NCBI GenBank assembly: GCA_035544215.1
Contig: DATKHY010000007.1
Location: forward strand, 620,001-684,000
DNA from: Candidatus Binatia bacterium
GTDB lineage: Bacteria > Vulcanimicrobiota > Vulcanimicrobiia > Vulcanimicrobiales > Vulcanimicrobiaceae
Length of the DNA: 64,000 nt
Direction of reading: 5' to 3'
Of this stretch, positions 25,757-34,068 are shown one piece after another. The translations under genes and the position numbers were made by a program. A model generated the notes under the pieces. It had not been told where the DNA came from. It ran no database searches and saw nothing but the letters and a program-made list of their open reading frames with translations. How positions within the stretch are numbered: position 1 is the first letter of the stretch; the number at the start of each line of letters is the position of its first letter.

Positions 25757-26977
25757 TCATCGGTCGACCTCTCCAAAGACTGGATCGAGTGAGCCGATCA
25801 TGACGACGAGGTCGGCGATGAGGTTTCCGGGCGCGATTCCCTTGAGCGCCTGGAGGTTGTAGAGGCTTGGAGGGCGCGTACGGACGCGGTACGGGCGGTT
25901 TTCGCCGTCGCTGACGATGTAGTAACCGAGTTCCCCACGCGGCGATTCGACGTTCTGATAGACGTCGCCGGGAGGCACGCGGAAGCCTTCGCTGATCAGC
26001 TTGAAGTGATGGATCAGCGCCTCCATCGAGAGCGCGATCGTCTCCTTCGGCGGCAGCGCGACCTTGGGATCGTCGATCATCACCGGCCCCGGCGTGTCCA
26101 GCCGCTTGCGCGCCTGCTGGACGATGCGGATGGATTGATCCATCTCGTCGAGGCGCACGAGGAATCGCGCATACGCGTCACCTTCGGTGCGCGACGGCAC
26201 GTCGAACTCGTAAGTGTCGTAACCCGTGTATGGATAGGCCTTGCGCACGTCATACGCGACCCCGCTGGCGCGCAGGCTGGGCCCGGTGACGCTCCACTGC
26301 AGCGCCTCCTCGGGCGTCAGGACGCCGACATCGATCGTGCGATCTTGGAAGATCGGATTGGCTTGGAGCAGCCCGCGCAGCTCGCGCATGCGGCCGGGAA
26401 ACTTCTCGATCAGAGCGTCGAGCCGGGCCAGGTAGCCGTCTGGCAGGTCGCCGTTGCAGCCGCCGACCCGCATGTAGTTCGGGTGCATGCGCGCCCCGCC
26501 GTTGGCCTCTTGGAGGTCGAGGATGTGCTCGCGCAGATCGAAGCAGTAAAAGAAGACGGAGATCGCGCCCAGGTCAATGCCGTGCGTGCCGAGCCACACG
26601 CAATGCGACGCGATGCGCGTCAGCTCCATGTCCATGACGCGAATAATCTGCGCTCGCTCCGGAATTCGATCGGTAATGCCGAGCAGCTTTTCCACGGCCA
26701 GCGAGTAGCAGAGCGCATTAGAGGAGGGCGCCAAATAGTCCATGCGCTCGATGACCGTCTGCGCCTGCGTCCAGAACAATCCCTCGGCGGTCTTCTCGAT
26801 GCCGGTGTGCAGGTAGCCGATCTCCGGGTCGGCCTTCACGACGTTCTCGCCGTCGATCTCGAGGACGATCTGCAGCACGCCATGCGTGGACGGGTGTTGC
26901 GGCCCCATCGACAGCACCATCGTATTGTCGCCCTGGCTCACGACCTCCGGCGACAGCGGCTTCGCGTAGACGCTCAC
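25757..26977 (-). CDS. nuoD: NADH-quinone oxidoreductase subunit D
   Basis: 406-aa, 49-kDa-type subunit forming the quinone-reducing site with NuoB. Landmarks: MGPQHPSTHGVLQIVLEIDG, IGYLHTGIEKTAE (quinone-site His and Tyr region), MDMELTRIASHCVWLGTHG, and the C-terminal SLDPVFGEVDR. The GTG start overlapping the nuoC stop is preferred. Longer open frame upstream is a shadow of nuoC. It is the last gene before the second gap. Confidence 0.95.
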   Translation of the reverse strand: MSVYAKPLSPEVVSQGDNTMVLSMGPQHPSTHGVLQIVLEIDGENVVKADPEIGYLHTGIEKTAEGLFWTQAQTVIERMDYLAPSSNALCYSLAVEKLLGITDRIPERAQIIRVMDMELTRIASHCVWLGTHGIDLGAISVFFYCFDLREHILDLQEANGGARMHPNYMRVGGCNGDLPDGYLARLDALIEKFPGRMRELRGLLQANPIFQDRTIDVGVLTPEEALQWSVTGPSLRASGVAYDVRKAYPYTGYDTYEFDVPSRTEGDAYARFLVRLDEMDQSIRIVQQARKRLDTPGPVMIDDPKVALPPKETIALSMEALIHHFKLISEGFRVPPGDVYQNVESPRGELGYYIVSDGENRPYRVRTRPPSLYNLQALKGIAPGNLIADLVVMIGSLDPVFGEVDR

Positions 26978-27567
26978 GACTCGCGGGCCCGTTTCACTTG
27001 CTCTTGCAGCGCCTCGAGCGTTCGCCCCGCCGGCGGTGTCCCCGCAACGACGTTGCTCTTGTTGGCAAACGCCGGTCGCGGGGCGCGCTCCCGCTCGGGC
27101 CCGCGCATCGGATAATCCTTGCGCAGCGGATGGCCTTCCCAGTCGCGCGGCATCTGGATTCGGCGCAGATCGGAATGCCCGTCGAAGACGATCCCGAACA
27201 GATCGTAGACCTCGCGCTCGGCCCAGTCGGCCGATTTCCACAGATCCATGACCGTCGGCAGGTGCTGGCTCGACTCGATGCCGCAGAGCACCCGCTTACG
27301 CGCGGGCGACCCGACGTCGGCGACGCCGGCTCGCACCGGCGCGAGCTGGAGCAAATGATATACGACGTCGAAGCGCGGCGTGCGGCGCAGGTAATCGACG
27401 GCGCCGAGATCCAGCAACACGGCGTAGCCGTCGCGCCGCAACGCTTCCAAGCGCTCGCGAAGCTGCGCCGACTCGACGCGCTCGATCGCGGCGTCGTCGA
27501 TCGGCGGACGAAGGCTCGGCGGGTCGATCGCGGCTCCGGCGATCGGCGGATTCTGCGTGCTCGGCAT
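26974..27567 (-). CDS. nuoC: NADH-quinone oxidoreductase subunit C
   Basis: 197-aa, 30-kDa-type subunit. The family signature lies in ADWAEREVYDLFGIVFDGHS and LRRIQMPRDWEGHPLRKDYP. The first ~60 residues are a variable extension rich in Pro and Ala. It is a separate gene from nuoD, not a CD fusion. Confidence 0.94.
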   Translation of the reverse strand: MPSTQNPPIAGAAIDPPSLRPPIDDAAIERVESAQLRERLEALRRDGYAVLLDLGAVDYLRRTPRFDVVYHLLQLAPVRAGVADVGSPARKRVLCGIESSQHLPTVMDLWKSADWAEREVYDLFGIVFDGHSDLRRIQMPRDWEGHPLRKDYPMRGPERERAPRPAFANKSNVVAGTPPAGRTLEALQEQVKRARES

Positions 27568-27590
27568 GGCGTTCCTAAATCAGGGTCAAG

Positions 27591-28070
27591 TCAGGCGGAG
27601 GCCACAATGCCGCCGCGGCCGCCTTCGCGGATCTGCTGCTGAATGAGGTTGACGGCATAGAGCAGTCCGTCGGGCGTCGGCGGACAACCCGGCACGTAAA
27701 CGTCGACCGGAATGATGGTGTCGATACCCTGAATGACGGCGTAGTTATCGAAGATGCCCCCGGAGCTCGCGCACGCGCCCATTGAGATGACCCATTTCGG
27801 GTCGGCCATTTGGTCGTATAGACGCTTCACCACGGCGCCCATCTTCTGCGAGACCCGTCCGGAGACGATCATGAGGTCGGCCTGACGCGGCGAGCTGCGA
27901 AAGACCTCCGATCCGAGGCGCGCGATGTCGTATTCCGACGACGTCGCGGTCATCATCTCAATCGCGCAGCACGCGAGCCCCATCGTTAGCGGCCACACTG
28001 ACGAGCTCTGGGCCCAGCGGGCAACGTCGTCGACGCGCGCCAGCATGAACTGCCCGGGGCCTACCGCCAT
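27591..28070 (-). CDS. nuoB: NADH-quinone oxidoreductase subunit B ([4Fe-4S] N2)
   Basis: 159-aa subunit carrying the terminal N2 cluster that reduces quinone. The ligand cysteines are in [20 protein letters not shown] and [11 protein letters not shown]. The ATG lies inside the end of nuoA (overlapping its last codons), so the two are coupled. An upstream in-frame extension is a shadow of nuoA. Confidence 0.95.
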   Translation of the reverse strand: MAVGPGQFMLARVDDVARWAQSSSVWPLTMGLACCAIEMMTATSSEYDIARLGSEVFRSSPRQADLMIVSGRVSQKMGAVVKRLYDQMADPKWVISMGACASSGGIFDNYAVIQGIDTIIPVDVYVPGCPPTPDGLLYAVNLIQQQIREGGRGGIVASA

Positions 28071-28414
28071 ACGAAGCCGCCCTTCTTCCACACGTACGCA
28101 TAGCCGATCGCCAGCACGACGATGAAGACGATCATCTCGAGCAGGCCGAAGACCCGCAACGCGTGCATCTGCACGGCCCAAGGATAAAACGACGCCGCCT
28201 CCACGTCGAACACCACGAAGAGCATCGCGACCATGTAGAACCGTATGGGAAAGCGTCCGACCACCGGCGACGTGGGCTCGACGCCGCACTCATAGGCCTC
28301 CCGCTTGTGCGCGTTCGGCTTGGCGCGCGCCAGCAGTCCTGGGAGGACCGTGAAGAACAGCGCCGCCGCGACCGCTACGCCGAGGAAGATTGCGACCGGA
28401 CCGTACGGATTCAT
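28061..28414 (-). CDS. nuoA: NADH-quinone oxidoreductase subunit A
   Basis: 117-aa, three-helix membrane subunit and first gene of the nuo operon. The family motif is [20 protein letters not shown]. The last helix ends in KKGGFVWR. The start faces a divergent lipoprotein gene, so the shared 84-base space must hold the operon promoter. Confidence 0.95.
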   Translation of the reverse strand: MNPYGPVAIFLGVAVAAALFFTVLPGLLARAKPNAHKREAYECGVEPTSPVVGRFPIRFYMVAMLFVVFDVEAASFYPWAVQMHALRVFGLLEMIVFIVVLAIGYAYVWKKGGFVWR

Positions 28415-28475
28415 GGCTCGTTAGAAAGTTGTGACAAACCGTTGGTCTTACCTGTTGGGCCAGGGGGACGTTGCG

Positions 28476-28487
28476 CGGTCCGGACCG
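28476..28487. promoter_or_regulatory. 12-bp perfect palindrome between divergent nuoA and lipoprotein genes
   Basis: CGGTCCGGACCG is self-complementary and lies 11 bases before the lipoprotein start and about 60 bases before nuoA. Its location in the only space that can promote the 14-gene complex I operon makes it a candidate operator. I could not assign -35/-10 boxes with confidence. Confidence 0.4.
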
Positions 28488-28498
28488 TACACTCGGGC

Positions 28499-29002
28499 AT
28501 GCGGTACGCCGTTTTAGGAATGCTTCTGCTCTTCGCCCTGGGCGACGGCTGCTCGCCTGCGCCAAATGTCGTAGGCGTGCAAGACTACGGGAGCGTCACT
28601 GGGCGCGTTCTCGACGCGATGACCAACCGGCCGATTCCAAATGCGCTCGTCTCGGTCGGCTCGCTCTACGCGAGCCGCGCCGACGTGAACGGCGCCTTCA
28701 CCTTGCGCACGGTAGCCGGCGATCAGACCGTTACCGCGCGCGCCGCCGGCTACTCCACGGTCAGCGCCGACACGACGATCAATAAGGACGAAACGGTGTC
28801 GATCGGCTACATCCGCCTGGTTCCGCTCACCGCGCCGCAGGGGCAGCCGACGCTTGCGCCGCCGGCGACGCCGACCCCGAGCGCTTCGGCCGCCCCGAGC
28901 GCGTCTGCAGCGCCCGCTGCCTCCACTGCGCCGGCCGCCTCCGCCGCGCCCAGCGCCTCGCCGAGCCCGGCCGTCCCGGAGGCTCCCTCAACTCAGACGT
29001 AG
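28499..29002 (+). CDS. Lipoprotein with carboxypeptidase-regulatory-like domain
   Basis: 167 aa. The N-terminus (LGMLLLFALGDGCS) reads as a lipoprotein signal with the acceptor Cys near residue 18. Residues ~28-105 match the beta-sandwich carboxypeptidase-regulatory fold (GSVTGRVLDAMTNRPIPNAL, TLRTVAGDQTVTARAAGYST), a common cell-surface module. The last ~60 residues are a low-complexity Ala/Pro/Ser tail with repeats like SASAAPSASAAPAAS, probably spanning the envelope. Its 3' end overlaps the antiporter gene on the other strand by 15 bases. Confidence 0.75.
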   Translation: MRYAVLGMLLLFALGDGCSPAPNVVGVQDYGSVTGRVLDAMTNRPIPNALVSVGSLYASRADVNGAFTLRTVAGDQTVTARAAGYSTVSADTTINKDETVSIGYIRLVPLTAPQGQPTLAPPATPTPSASAAPSASAAPAASTAPAASAAPSASPSPAVPEAPSTQT

Positions 29003-30574
29003 CGCGGCGAGATCCAGGTCGTACTCGATCGAGCGGTAGATGTCGTCGGGAATCTCGCCGGCCCGGCGCATCGCGACGATCGCCTCGCGTTCGGCCGCGA
29101 GTGCCTCTTTCTGAACCTTGCGATCGATCCGGCTCTCGCGCTCCTCGATCTGTCCGTCCTGATCCGACTTGCCGCGGAGCACGTCGATGCGCTGCCGGTA
29201 CTCCTCGAGGACGCGATCGGCCATTTCACGCTCCAGCGCGCTGCGGTGCGCCCGATCATCCTGTAGCCGAGCGATCCCGGACTCCAGCGCGCGGATGCGC
29301 AACCCTGTCTCGCGCCGGTGACCGCGGCTGGTCTCCGTGACGCCGAGCCGTTCGATCAGCGGCCCGAGCGTAAGTCCCTGGAAGACGAGCGTGACGAAGA
29401 CCACGCACACGGTGAGGAAGATCATCACGCTGCGCGCCGGGAACGGCTGGTCGCCGAGCGTGTACGGCAGCGATAGCGCGATCGCGAGCGACACGATGCC
29501 GCGCATGCCGGACCAGCCCAGCACGGCGACGGGCTGCCACGCGGGCAGCGGATCGCGCTCTCGCAGCCGCGGGTTGAACAAGCGCGTCAGGTACGTCGCC
29601 GGAAAGACCCAGGCGATGCGCACGAGGATCACGGTGACGCTGACGAGCAGACCATAGAGCACGTAGTCGCGGACGTGCGGCACGAGCGCCTCGAGAATCG
29701 ACGGCAGCTCGAGGCCGATCAACAGAAATGCGAACGCGTTGAGCACGAACGTGAGCAGGCGCCACACGGAGGTGCCGAGCACGCGAGTTTCCGGATCGAT
29801 GAAGCTCGCCGATCGGCGGCTGAGCAGGATGCCCGCGCTCACGGCTGCCAGGACGCCGGAGACGTGCAGCTCCTCCGCCGGCAGGTACGCGGCGAACGGC
29901 GCCAGCAGGAAGACGACGCTTGCGATCATCGCATCGCCGAATCCCAGTCGCCCGATCTGACGCAGGATGCCCTCGAGCAGAAACGCGGCAGCGATGCCCA
30001 CGAGGATTCCGCCCGCCGCTACGACGACGAACGCGACGCTCGCGCGCGCCAGCGAAAACGTTCCCGACACCGCCGCCGCTATCGCGAAGCGGTAGAGTAC
30101 GAGCGCAGTGGCGTCGTTCATCAGGCACTCGCCGCTGATGATCGCAGCCAGACGATTCGGAATGGCGAGCCGCTCGAAGATGGCCTCTGCCGCGACTGCG
30201 TCCGGCGGCGAGACGATCGCTCCGAGGGTGAAGGCCAGCGGCCACGTGAAATCGGGCAGCGTGGCGTGCACGACGACGGCGACGACAAGCATCGTGAAAA
30301 TCACGAGTCCGACCGCGAGCAGCGCGATCGGGCGCGCGTTGCGCCGCAGGGCGACCCAATCCGTCTGCCAGGCCGCACTGTACAGCAGCGGCGGCACGAC
30401 GAGCAGCATGATCGTGTCGGGCTCGACGTGCGGCCGCGGCAGATGCCGCGTGAACGCGAGTACGATCCCGCCGATCGTGAACGAAATCGGGTACGGTATG
30501 CGCAACCGTTTCGCGAGCACGGCGAGCGCCACGACCAAGGCTAGGAACGTGACGAGTACCGACGCCTGCGCCAT
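28988..30574 (-). CDS. Na+/H+ antiporter, CPA1/NhaP type
   Basis: 528 aa. The first ~400 residues contain about 12 helices with CPA1 signatures: FTLGAIVSPPDAVAAEAIFE (Asp of the ion site region), ISGECLMNDATALVLYRFA and GWSGMRGIVSLAIALSLPY. A charged helical cytoplasmic tail of ~120 residues (RIRALESGIARLQDD onward) is probably regulatory. It would exchange cytosolic Na+ or K+ for protons in pH and sodium homeostasis. The start was placed at an ATG a few bases after the cobU stop. Confidence 0.9.
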   Translation of the reverse strand: MAQASVLVTFLALVVALAVLAKRLRIPYPISFTIGGIVLAFTRHLPRPHVEPDTIMLLVVPPLLYSAAWQTDWVALRRNARPIALLAVGLVIFTMLVVAVVVHATLPDFTWPLAFTLGAIVSPPDAVAAEAIFERLAIPNRLAAIISGECLMNDATALVLYRFAIAAAVSGTFSLARASVAFVVVAAGGILVGIAAAFLLEGILRQIGRLGFGDAMIASVVFLLAPFAAYLPAEELHVSGVLAAVSAGILLSRRSASFIDPETRVLGTSVWRLLTFVLNAFAFLLIGLELPSILEALVPHVRDYVLYGLLVSVTVILVRIAWVFPATYLTRLFNPRLRERDPLPAWQPVAVLGWSGMRGIVSLAIALSLPYTLGDQPFPARSVMIFLTVCVVFVTLVFQGLTLGPLIERLGVTETSRGHRRETGLRIRALESGIARLQDDRAHRSALEREMADRVLEEYRQRIDVLRGKSDQDGQIEERESRIDRKVQKEALAAEREAIVAMRRAGEIPDDIYRSIEYDLDLAALRLS

Positions 30575-30582
30575 CGCGCTGT

Positions 30583-31170
30583 CTAAGATTCGCCGTCGAT
30601 CGGCTCGCCCGCGGCGCGCAGGTCCAGCGCGTATCCCGCGACGACCAGGTACACGCGCTGCGCGCTCTTGGCGAGGCGCTGCACCATTTTGCCCATCGCG
30701 TCCCGAAAGAGCCGCGCGGACGCGGCGACCGGGACGACGTCCCAACCGATTTGCTCGCTGACCACGACGACGTAAGCGGGCGACGCCAGCATCGCGTCGA
30801 CGAACTGGGCCGCCTCCTCGTCGAGCTGGGCCGCGAGCACCGAGTAGTCGATCTCGAGCAGATCGATTCTGGCCGCGATGCGCGCGGCCAGCCACGTGCC
30901 GAGCGCGTCCACCAACAGGCACGCATCCGGCGAGGCCTCGCGAAACAGCGCGAGCTGCGCGTCGTGCGTCATGCCGGCTGTCTCGACAGTGCGCCACGAC
31001 GCGGGCCGCTCGAGCACATGGCGCGTCAAGCGCGCGCGCCACTCCGCGTCCTCCGGCTCCCCGGCGGCCGTCGCGATGTAGGTTACCCCGCGTCCGCTCG
31101 TCGCGGCGAGCCGGACGCCGAACGCGCTCTTGCCCGAACGCACCGGACCGGTAATGAAGGTAACGGCCAT
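30583..31170 (-). CDS. cobU: Bifunctional adenosylcobinamide kinase / guanylyltransferase
   Basis: 195-aa enzyme that phosphorylates adenosylcobinamide and then adds GMP, a late step of B12 synthesis and salvage. The P-loop is TFITGPVRSGKSAFG. VTYIATA, EWRARLTRHVLERP (with the GMP-acceptor His) and CLLVDALGTWLA follow the family. An ATG at 31170 is preferred to a TTG two codons earlier. A B12 import locus lies 3 kb away, consistent with salvage of imported corrinoids. Confidence 0.92.
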   Translation of the reverse strand: MAVTFITGPVRSGKSAFGVRLAATSGRGVTYIATAAGEPEDAEWRARLTRHVLERPASWRTVETAGMTHDAQLALFREASPDACLLVDALGTWLAARIAARIDLLEIDYSVLAAQLDEEAAQFVDAMLASPAYVVVVSEQIGWDVVPVAASARLFRDAMGKMVQRLAKSAQRVYLVVAGYALDLRAAGEPIDGES

Positions 31171-31175
31171 CTGCA

Positions 31176-31220
31176 AAGTTCGTTCAACGGGGCGGCTTGC
31201 CGCCCCGTTTCGCCGAACTT
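31176..31220. promoter_or_regulatory. Nested inverted repeat between divergent cobU and channel genes
   Basis: ACGGGGCGGC (31187-31196) pairs perfectly with GCCGCCCCGT (31199-31208), and outside it AAGTTCG (31176-31182) pairs with CGAACTT (31214-31220). Both flanking genes point away from it, so it cannot be an ordinary terminator for either. It may be an operator or cruciform. It takes up almost the whole intergenic space. Confidence 0.5.
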
Positions 31221-31233
31221 CTACGGTTAGCTC

Positions 31234-32355
31234 ATGCTCAACGCCTTAGCCATCGCAATCGGCATCGTCGTCATCCTGGCCACGCTCAACGACGCCTTTC
31301 AAACCGTAGTCGTGCCGCGAGCCACCGGAAGGCGGTTTCGGATCAGCTTCTACTACTGGCGCACGATGTGGCACCTCTGGCCCAGACTCGCGTGGCGCTT
31401 CTTCGGCGCCGACAGCGACCGGCGAGAGGACTTCTTCGCGATTTTCGCGCCGCTGATGCTCGTCTCGATGCTGGCAATGTGGGTGGCGCTGCTGATCTTC
31501 GGCTTCGCGCTCGTCTTGTGGGGATTGCGGAGCGGAATCGCGCCGGCGCGGGAGTCGTTCGGTACGATGCTCTACTTTGCCGGAACGTCGCTGCTCACGA
31601 TCGGCTTCGGCGACGTCGTCGCCCGATCAGGCACCCCTCGGCTCGTTTCGCTCCTCGCGGGCCTCGCCGGCCTCTCGTTTCTCTCCATCATGACCGCGTT
31701 TCTCTTCGCGACGTTCGGCTCGTTTCAGCAGCGCGAAACGTTCGTGGTGACGGTCGGCGCGCGCGCCGGCACGCCGCCCAGCGGCGTCAACCTCTTGGCC
31801 ATCGCGGGGTACTCGCTAACGCAGGAAGACCTTCCGCAGCTCATGCTCGACGCGCAGCGCTGGGCCGCCGCGGTCATGGAGAGCCATCTCGCATATCCGA
31901 TGCTCGCGTACTTTCGTTCGAGCCACGACGATCAGTCGTGGGTCGGGACGCTCGGCACGCTGTTGGACGCGGCGACGGTGCTCATAACGACGGTCGACGG
32001 CGTTCGCGACGGCCAAGCCCGCATCTTCTACAACGTCGGCCGGCACGCGGCGATCGACCTGTCGCGATACTTCCGCCTCGACACCTCGAACGCGTCTGCA
32101 GGCATCGAGCGGGAGGAGTTCGAGCACGCGTGCGACCGGCTCGTCGCCGCCGGTTTCAAACTCTACGACCGCGACGAGGCTTGGAAGCGCTTCGCCAATA
32201 TGCGGTCGTCTTACGCGCCGCAGCTCAGCGCGATGGCGGCGTTCTTCCAGATCCCGCCGCTGCTGTGGATTGGGGATCGCTCGGCGATTACCATCGGGGC
32301 GCACGGCGGTTTCAAAATCCGTGACCAGCGTCCGAGCGATGAAGGAACTTCTTGA
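31234..32355 (+). CDS. Two-pore-helix-type potassium channel protein
   Basis: 373 aa. Helices near residues 1-20, 75-110 and 140-165 flank a pore loop with the selectivity filter TIGFGD (in FAGTSLLTIGFGDVVARSG), so an Ion_trans_2-type K+ channel. The first ~75 residues include a charged interhelical stretch. The C-terminal ~200 residues are a cytosolic helical region without a recognisable RCK domain. Its 3' end overlaps the protease gene on the other strand by 44 bases. Confidence 0.85.
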   Translation: MLNALAIAIGIVVILATLNDAFQTVVVPRATGRRFRISFYYWRTMWHLWPRLAWRFFGADSDRREDFFAIFAPLMLVSMLAMWVALLIFGFALVLWGLRSGIAPARESFGTMLYFAGTSLLTIGFGDVVARSGTPRLVSLLAGLAGLSFLSIMTAFLFATFGSFQQRETFVVTVGARAGTPPSGVNLLAIAGYSLTQEDLPQLMLDAQRWAAAVMESHLAYPMLAYFRSSHDDQSWVGTLGTLLDAATVLITTVDGVRDGQARIFYNVGRHAAIDLSRYFRLDTSNASAGIEREEFEHACDRLVAAGFKLYDRDEAWKRFANMRSSYAPQLSAMAAFFQIPPLLWIGDRSAITIGAHGGFKIRDQRPSDEGTS

Positions 32356-33013
32356 GGTCGTCGACCGGGAGTGCGAAGCCGATGCTGGGCTCGTCGTCGA
32401 AACGCGACTCCGCGAGTCCGATGACTTCTCCGGTGTCCGTGAGAAAGACGGGCCCGCCGCTCTCTCCCGGCACGACCGGGAGCGTCACCTCGAGCGCGTC
32501 CTTACGAATGGAGGAGAGGCGCCCGGCCCCGAGTGACGTAGCCAAGCCGAGGCCCTCGTCGTAAAACTCGTCCGGAACGGGATAACCCACAAGGCCGACC
32601 TCGCGTCCCACATCGCCTTGCAGGTCGGGGGCAACGCCGAGCGCGATCACCGGGAGATTGCCGCGCGGAGTCCGCAGCAGCGCGACGTCGAGGTCCGCGT
32701 TCGAGGCGGCCACACGCACCGGCGCCGACCAGCGGTTAGAGACGGTGATGCGCAGGTCCCACGCGCCGTCGATCGCGTGTTGCGCCGTCAGCAGATCGCT
32801 TCCCCACGGTCCCGACGCGACTACGAACGCGGTGGCGTACGCGTCGTCGTAGCGATCTTTTTTGTGTTCGGGCGGCACCTTCATGGAGAGCAGCACGACC
32901 GCGGGGCGCAGCCGCCGTGCCGCCGTCACGAACGCGTCATCTCTGTGGCCTCCGCAACCGAAGGCTACAAGCGCGAGGAGCGGCGCGACGAGCGCGGCTA
33001 CACGGCGCGTCAT
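32312..33013 (-). CDS. Trypsin-like serine protease, lipoprotein
   Basis: 233 aa with a lipobox-like signal (LLALVAFGCGG). The catalytic triad is visible: His in LLTAQHAIDG, Asp in NADLDVALLRT, Ser in PVVPGESGGPVF. No PDZ domain follows, unlike DegP/HtrA. It is probably an envelope protease. It overlaps the hflX stop by ATGA and so belongs to the btuF-hflX transcription unit. Confidence 0.85.
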   Translation of the reverse strand: MTRRVAALVAPLLALVAFGCGGHRDDAFVTAARRLRPAVVLLSMKVPPEHKKDRYDDAYATAFVVASGPWGSDLLTAQHAIDGAWDLRITVSNRWSAPVRVAASNADLDVALLRTPRGNLPVIALGVAPDLQGDVGREVGLVGYPVPDEFYDEGLGLATSLGAGRLSSIRKDALEVTLPVVPGESGGPVFLTDTGEVIGLAESRFDDEPSIGFALPVDDLKKFLHRSDAGHGF

Positions 33014-34068
33014 CGCCGACTCTCCGCAAGGTTCGTCAGCGCGGCGCGCAGCTCCGGGAGGCCCGCTCCGGTACGCGCGCTGACGTACAGCGCGTCGGCT
33101 TGTCCGGCGGCGTCGGAAACGAGCCGATCGGATTTGTTGAAGACCATCAGCCGCCGCGTGCCGTCCAGGTGCAGCTCGCGCAGGATGGCGTCGACCGCGC
33201 GGCGCTGACGAGGCCACTGCGGGTTGCTCGCGTCGAGCACGTGCAGCAGCAGGTCCGCCCCCTCGAGCTCTTCCAGCGTCGCCCGAAACGCATTGATCAG
33301 GTCCTCGGGGAGATCCGTGATGAAGCCAACGGTGTCGGCCACGCGCACGTAGGCGCCGGGCGCGAGGTAAGCGCGCCGAATCGTCGGGTCGAGCGTCGCG
33401 AAGGGTTGATCCGCCACGAGCGCGTTGCTGCGCGTCAGCGCGTTGAGCAGCGAGGTCTTGCCGACGTTGGTGTAGCCGACGAGCGCGACGAGCGGCTCGC
33501 CGCGCGGCGACGAGCGCCGCACGGAGCGCTGCCGCCGCACGCCTGCGATCAGCCGGCGCAAGACGGCGATGCGCGCCGCAATGCGGCGCCGATCGATCTC
33601 GAGCTTCGTTTCGCCGGGCCCGCGGGTGCCGATGCCGCCGCCGAGCCGCGAGAGGTCGGCGCCGGCGCCGATGAGATTCGACTGCCGGTAGCGCAGCTGC
33701 GCGAGCTCGACCTGCAGCTTACCCTCGCGGCTGCGCGCGTGACGCGCGAACACATCGAGGATCAGCATCGTACGGTCGACGATCGGCAGCGGAACGATCT
33801 TTTCGAGGTTATTGCGCTGGCGCGGACGGAGATCGTTGAGAACCAACAGCAGATCCGCGCGCAACTCGTGCGCGCGGCTCGCGATCTCACGAGCCTTGCC
33901 GCTCCCGACGAGGGTCGCCGGATCGATCCGGTCGCGGCGCTGGACGATGCGCTCCAGTATCTGCGCTCCTGCGGCCCGGGCCAACGCCTCGAATTCGTCG
34001 AGCTCCGCTTCGACGGCGCGGCGCTCGACGCGGCTGTCTACGGCGACGACGATCGCGCGCTGCGTCAT
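33010..34068 (-). CDS. hflX: Ribosome-associated GTPase HflX
   Basis: 352 aa. The N-terminal HflX domain (LVGSGKAREIASRAHELRAD, then VDRTMLILDVFARHARSREG and LGGGIGTRGPGETKLEIDRR) precedes a GTPase domain with G1 GYTNVGKTSLLNAL, G3 DTVGFITDLP, and G4 NKSD. HflX splits stalled ribosomes under stress. The start overlaps the btuF stop. Confidence 0.95.
   Translation of the reverse strand: MTQRAIVVAVDSRVERRAVEAELDEFEALARAAGAQILERIVQRRDRIDPATLVGSGKAREIASRAHELRADLLLVLNDLRPRQRNNLEKIVPLPIVDRTMLILDVFARHARSREGKLQVELAQLRYRQSNLIGAGADLSRLGGGIGTRGPGETKLEIDRRRIAARIAVLRRLIAGVRRQRSVRRSSPRGEPLVALVGYTNVGKTSLLNALTRSNALVADQPFATLDPTIRRAYLAPGAYVRVADTVGFITDLPEDLINAFRATLEELEGADLLLHVLDASNPQWPRQRRAVDAILRELHLDGTRRLMVFNKSDRLVSDAAGQADALYVSARTGAGLPELRAALTNLAESRR

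Noticed and set aside
25338-25760. 140-codon open frame through the nuoD-nuoE gap
   Set aside because: Low-complexity composition (Gly, Ser, Arg), start inside nuoD, and the DNA is better explained by paired repeat structures.
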